Source: Eonycteris spelaea (taxonomy: Eukaryota; Chordata; Mammalia; Chiroptera; Pteropodidae). Taken from it: a stretch of DNA of 64,000 nucleotides. The translations under genes and the position numbers were made by a program. The stretch lies in NCBI GenBank assembly GCA_003508835.1, contig PUFA01000082.1, forward strand, positions 1,736,001 through 1,800,000. Reading direction: 5' to 3'. This document shows positions 59,305-64,000 of this stretch, piece by piece (the stretch's first letter is position 1; every line of letters starts with the position of its first letter). A model generated the notes under the pieces. The model was not told where the DNA came from, did not search any database, and saw only the letters and a program-made list of their open reading frames with translations.

Positions 59305-60432
59305 AATGAAGCTAGCAATGCCAAAACACTCTAGTCTGAGGACTTTAATGTTATAAGCAAAAGAAAATAAGCCTGTGGCTGACACGTAGCTGTAGTGAGA
59401 ACCCTCAGCCGAGAAACGACGTGCTAGTGAGATTAGCAAAGAAAGGCCCATATTAGGTCTGCTGTCGGCTGGGAAGCACAGGTACAGTGAGACTGAAATA
59501 CCTCTGCTCCAGCTGGAAACAAGTGTTGCTCTGAGGCCTTTGGGTCCCTCTTCCTCCCAGTCCTGGTGACCCCTGCCCCTTCCCTGGGACCCCATCCCCA
59601 ACAACCAACAACTAAAGGCTAACTCGTGGCACAGAACAAATACACTATGTCAGTCAGTATAGGTTTGGTTAGATGCAGAAAGAAATGATTCCAGACTCTT
59701 TGGTGGTTGACAAGAAAGATGTATTTGTTGTCACTCACACTACAAAGGTCGGCTGTGGCTCTGCCCGATGTCTTCTCCATGCTGGGACATGGCTGATTGA
59801 ACAGCGTGACTCCAGCATCATCAAGGGAGAGGGAATGGTGGCCCAAGTGCAGGCTCAGAAGGTGCTCCTCATCAGTGGCAGGTATCACCCTTGCTTACCT
59901 TTTGTTGTCCAGGGCAAGTCTCTTGTCCGTGCCTGAGTTTCCAGGGCAGGGACACATAGGGGAGCAGAGGGCTTCAGCCTGCCACACACAGCATTCTGAA
60001 GGTTCCCTCAGTGATTTGTCATCTCTGTGCTCTCTTTGCCTGACTCCTGCCCATACATCCACATGGCCGTTCCCCTACTCCCACTGCTGCTCCGGCCTAA
60101 TCCCCAGCCAGCCCCATGCCAGCTCACCTTCTTTCAGATGTGATCTAATTTCTACCTGCTCAGTTTCAACACCCAGGTACATGGTATCTTCACCAACACT
60201 TCCCTACTGTCCACTGGCTTTAGCCCCAGGCCTTAGATCAGTGGTCTGCAAACTTCTTTAATTATATACCCTTCTAGCAGAAACGATTTTTGAGCATGTA
60301 CCCAAAGGGATGTTTATTTCAACTACGATATATTAAACTATGAATCCATTTATGAAACATTAATAAAATTTAAGTTCTCACATTTTAAAAATAAATAGAA
60401 ATAGTAGTTTAAAATGTTCTTAGTATATGCTG

Positions 60433-60812
60433 CAGCAGTGGTTGAATTATATCCCCAAATTCACGTGTCGAACCACCAGTACCTCAGAATATGACATTCT
60501 GTATTTTTTGACAGGGCTGATAAAGAGGTGATAAGTCAAAATGAGGTTATTCGGGTGAGTCCTGGTCCAATATGACTGTGTCCTTACAGGGAAATAGATT
60601 AGAACATAGATATATATATAGAGAGAAGATCATCTGAAGACACAGAAGACAGTCATCTACAGGCCAAAGAGAGAGGCCTCCAGGAGAAACCTCCCCGCCC
60701 AAACCTTGATGTTGAACTTTCAGATCTCAGAATTGTGAGAAAATAAATGTCTGCTGTTTAGTCCTTCAGTCTGTGATACTCATTACAGCAGCTCTAGCAA
60801 GGTGATATACCT
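60433..60812 (+). mobile_element. MLT1 LTR (ERVL-MaLR)
   Basis: A second solo MLT1-type LTR, with CCAAATTCACGTGTCGAA, AATATGACTGTGTCCTTACA, GGCCAAAGAGAGAGGCCTC and AAAATAAATGTCTGCTG in the expected order. It is old and diverged, outside any gene. Confidence 0.85.
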
Positions 60813-61314
60813 GCTTTGGAAATTATGACTCCAGGTTACCTTCATTTCAAAGACATCATTTTCCAAACTTTCCTAAATGGATTCACCCAGTCCCTTATGC
60901 AACGAAATAGTAACACTACCACTAAGCAGCAGTTACTATTTTTTAAAAATCTTCTTAGGCCAGGAGTCCTCAACCTTGATCACTATGGCAGTGCCTGACA
61001 TGGTAGATGCATAATAAATACTTGTGAATGAGTTGAATGAACTATAAACTAAGACGGAAGCCTTGTGGCCCTCACCAGGGAACAGGCTCGGGAAATGGTT
61101 TTCTCAAGGTCACATGGGTCTGTCTTACCCCAAGCTTGACCAACAATTCATTTTTCTCTTTTGCCATTCTGACTTTTCGCAGACCACAATCACCTCCCAC
61201 CCACCTCTGCTCTGCTCTGCTCCTCACCTGATGGAGCTCACCATCTCAAGTTGTCATCCTCATGCCACAGAAGAGTGAGCTTTCAGAACCGAAGAGCCAG
61301 CAGGGTGATCTAAG

Positions 61315-61400
61315 TGAACCTCATTTACAGGTGAGGAAACCAAGGCTCAGGAATGTTCAGAGAAGTCTAGTGACTCCCAAGGCCACACAGCACGCCTTAT
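61315..61400 (-). mobile_element. MIR SINE fragment
   Basis: CATTTACAGGTGAGGAAACC and CCAAGGCCACACAGC, the reversed MIR core. Confidence 0.7.
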
Positions 61401-61489
61401 TCTTGGCCATCAGCTGATATGCCGGAATCATATTTTCTCGATTCGAGATCATACTAGTTCACCCTCAAGAATGAGTCTGAGACCCTCAA

Positions 61490-62235
61490 AAGTGCCCATT
61501 AAGGGAATGAAAAATCAAGTTCACAGCGTAGGAGAAGATATCTGTAACATAAATATCTGACAAAGTGCTCACATCCTGCATATATAAGGAAATTCTACGA
61601 ATCAATAACAGAGAGACAGATAACCCGATAGAAAAACAGTCAAAAAACTTGAACAAGCCCAACATTGAAAACACCAATCAACATATAAAATGAGCTCAAA
61701 TTACTCAGCTACACAAAACATCAAGGAAATAAAAATTAAAACCATAAGGTGATACCACCACAGATCCACTGGAATGGATAAAATAAGATAATAGCAAATG
61801 TTGGTGAGGATGTGGAGCACCTGGAACTCATTGGTAGGAGTGTAACTTAGTACAGCCACTGGACAACTGTTGGCAACATCTACTAACACTGAGCATACGC
61901 CTAACCTATGATGCAGAAATTCCACCCATAGGCACGTACCCAACAGAAACAAGTACAAATAATCACCCAAGAGACTATACAAGAATGTTCGCAGCATACA
62001 CCATTCATAATACCCCAAAATAATAAATAACACAAAGACCCATCAACAGTACATTAGATAAATACATTTTGCAGATATTATACAATAAAATATAATACTG
62101 CAGTGAGAACAGCCGAGATGCTAAGTTCAATTTCTCGATAGGAATTCGTTCACTTTGGGAAAATTTATCAAGCTGTTCTTATGATTTGTATCATGTTCCG
62201 TATGTGTGTTATACTTCAATGAAATTTACCAAAAA
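61490..62235 (+). mobile_element. L1 ORF2 C-terminal and 3' end fragment
   Basis: Sense-oriented old L1 sequence. Diagnostic pieces include AATTCTACGAATCAATAACA, CATATAAAATGAGCTCAAAT, a GATACCACCACAGATCCACT-type stretch, TTGGTGAGGATGTGGAGCA and GAAATTCCACCCATAGGCA. The final A-rich tail is near 62230. The antisense ORFs here are artefacts of this element. Confidence 0.88.
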
Positions 62236-63404
62236 AAAGCACATGCCAGTCTTGTTCTAAATTGATTCTTGGGTTAGCAGCTGCTGTTTGAAATGTAGTC
62301 AGTCATTTACATTTGAGGTTAATGTGACACCCTTGCAAGTGTGGGAACATCTGACTATTTGAAGCCTCTAGTCTCTCTTGGGGGTTTTCTTGATAAGGAT
62401 GAAACATTTCTTTCAGTAGCATCAGCTTGGTCTTTTCTCCAGCTAAAAATGTAAACTGTTGGCATACAAGAGTCCCTGGTTGTGCTTTTGGGTGGCTTTG
62501 CTCTTGGGATCTTTGGTGACGTGGGGGTAGCCACAGAGGCACTCAGGGCCAGCCTGGAGGGTGCACTGTTTCAGCCCCGTGTCTGACAGGAAGGAAAGAG
62601 AAATACGTCAGATGTTCTAACACGAAGAAAAATTGACTTCCTTCTCTCCAGCACAGAGTGCCCTGGTCCCTTCTCTTGAAGCTGCTTCAAAGGTAGGCTG
62701 AGTGTCCACATATAGCTGTTTGGGCAGGTTGTTTTGGGTGGGGTGGGGTGGGTAGGGAGTGTATAGTTAAGGTTACTATTTTTGGACTGATGATATTAAA
62801 AGATGGAAAACAAAAACCATGGTAAATTAGAAAAGGATGACTTGTAATTTTATTCAATAGCATACATTTAACATTCAGGGTAATAATTTGATTTAAATGA
62901 AATGGAGGAAATACTTTATAGCTGGTTAAAAAACCTAACCCAAACCAAAAAAACTATCTGAAACTAACAAACTGTCCAAAAGCTATAGGTATGATTTTTT
63001 TTTTAAGGTGATGGTATAGAGTATTCAATTTCTTTTTGGGGTTGTAAATTTATATATGTATAGTTTATTACTGTTTTGCTCTGAATCTGCTTCTTAGATT
63101 CAGTTGTTTTGAGCACTCATAATCTCCAGTTTGGAGAAAGAACACAAATGTAATTTTAAATAAAAAAATCAAGTTAGCTGGGGTCTAATTTAATTTTTTT
63201 TCAGTTAAGCTTCCTTAAGCCCAAAACAGATTTCTTGGCAAGAAGAGGACTCTTAGAGGAAAATGCACATTAGATTATTCAGGATCTGTTAAGTTGGAAT
63301 TGGTGTAAAAAAAAAAAAAGAATATTTAGCCAGGGTAGTGGGAGAGTCTAACTTCTTCTCTGCTTAAACAAAGCGTAGGCTTTGAGTGAAACAGACCAGG
63401 TTAG

Positions 63405-63575
63405 AATGTGACTTGAAGTAAATTAATTAGTCGCTCCAAGCCTCACACTCCTCATCTGAGAACTGGGGTACTTACTTTATAACGTCGTAATGAGGATTGA
63501 GATAATGTATGCAGAGTACCTGTCAAACGGTCTGGTCCAGAGTTAGTGCCAAATCAATAGTAGCTTTTGGTGCAA
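63405..63575 (+). mobile_element. MIR SINE
   Basis: AAGCCTCACACTCCTCATCT, a TAATGAGGATTGAGATAATG stretch and TACCTGTCAAACGG follow the sense MIR order. Confidence 0.75.
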
Positions 63576-64000
63576 GAAAGAGTATAACGACAATTATGAG
63601 TCGTACCAGTAACAATATAAAATATCAATTCTCATTTCTTTGACCTTCCATAAGAAGAGGTCATGGGTTTAAAATGGGGGGGGAGAAGACTTCTATTTCA
63701 GTGGTTTACTCTGATTCTAAAATACCTTTTTTCCTTTGGCTTTTGGGTGGCGAGTTATCAGCCTGGGTGGGGAGGGATGAGTAGAATCCACAGTGAACCG
63801 GGGAGCTGTTCCGCTTTCTCCTACCTTGAGCAGGCGTAGGCTTTTTCTGGGTTTACCCCGCACATGCAGCCTCATAGAATGGACGGAGTTTTGAGGGACC
63901 CGAGTGTGCACGGACGTGTGGAGGCTTCCCTCAGAAAACGAATCCAGAATGAGCTCGGGGATCTGGGTGGGACTGTGAGAGCGAGGGATGCCGAAGCCTG

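Larger units (their letters stand above)
56731..64000. other. Intergenic region beyond DYNLT1
   Basis: No gene is supported. It holds an L2 tail (57.54 kb), an AAT/AAC repeat (59.25 kb), an MLT1 LTR (60.43 kb), an L1 3' end (61.49 kb) and MIRs (61.32 and 63.4 kb). In human the next gene in this direction is SYTL3. I see no SYTL3 exon, though a non-coding first exon could be missed. GC content rises in the last 100 bp. Confidence 0.65.

Noticed and set aside
61701..62033. 110-codon hydrophobic minus-strand open frame
   Set aside because: Antisense of the L1 ORF2 end. A hydrophobic look is typical of reversed L1 sequence.
62303..62542. 79-codon minus-strand open frame with a cysteine-containing upstream stretch
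   Set aside because: It read vaguely like a gene-derived segment, but I could not match it to any family and there are no convincing splice sites.

Overview
The window is nuclear DNA of a placental mammal. It has long introns with GT-AG boundaries, CpG-island promoters and the old repeats shared by eutherians (MIR, L2, MLT1, ERV-L, decayed L1). I see no Alu, rodent B1/B2, carnivore, bovine or equine SINE, so I cannot name the species. A non-primate, non-rodent eutherian is the most I would say. The gene order, TMEM181 (+) followed by convergent DYNLT1 (-), matches the human 6q25.3 neighbourhood.

Layout: 1-8.6 kb is intergenic, with MIR, L2 and MLT1-type relics and a cluster of perfect inverted repeats near 8.03-8.15 kb. 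A CpG island at about 8.7-9.5 kb carries the TMEM181 promoter and the 8-nt coding part of exon 1. TMEM181 then runs to a stop at 46026 in 17 coding exons, followed by a roughly 3 kb AU-rich 3' UTR ending near 49.06 kb. Intron 2 holds an antisense ERV-L provirus relic (about 19.2-23.6 kb), introns 5-6 hold most of the L1 fragments, and introns 13 and 15 hold two minisatellites. DYNLT1 lies on the minus strand from 56569 to 50119 (5 coding exons, 113 aa, intact) and starts in its own CpG island. From 57 to 64 kb is intergenic, with an L2 tail, an MLT1 LTR, an L1 3' end and a MIR.

TMEM181 encodes a Wntless-like GOLD-domain seven-helix membrane protein. DYNLT1 encodes the Tctex-type dynein light chain. 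The two are neighbours and are not known to work together. All TMEM181 splice sites are intact, but exon 5 and exon 8 are each one base short of what their flanking phases require. Read literally, the frame breaks after about 109 codons. Either the assembly carries two indel errors or this copy is inactive. With both bases present the protein would be 475 aa.

The clearest unusual structural feature is TMEM181 intron 14. It is a minor-spliceosome (U12-type) AT-AC intron with a perfect ATATCCTT donor, a recognisable branch site and a terminal AC. I found no undescribed gene system. The items most worth checking are the two frameshifts, the AT-AC intron, the inverted-repeat cluster at 8.03-8.15 kb and an array of decoy 3' splice sites in intron 15.
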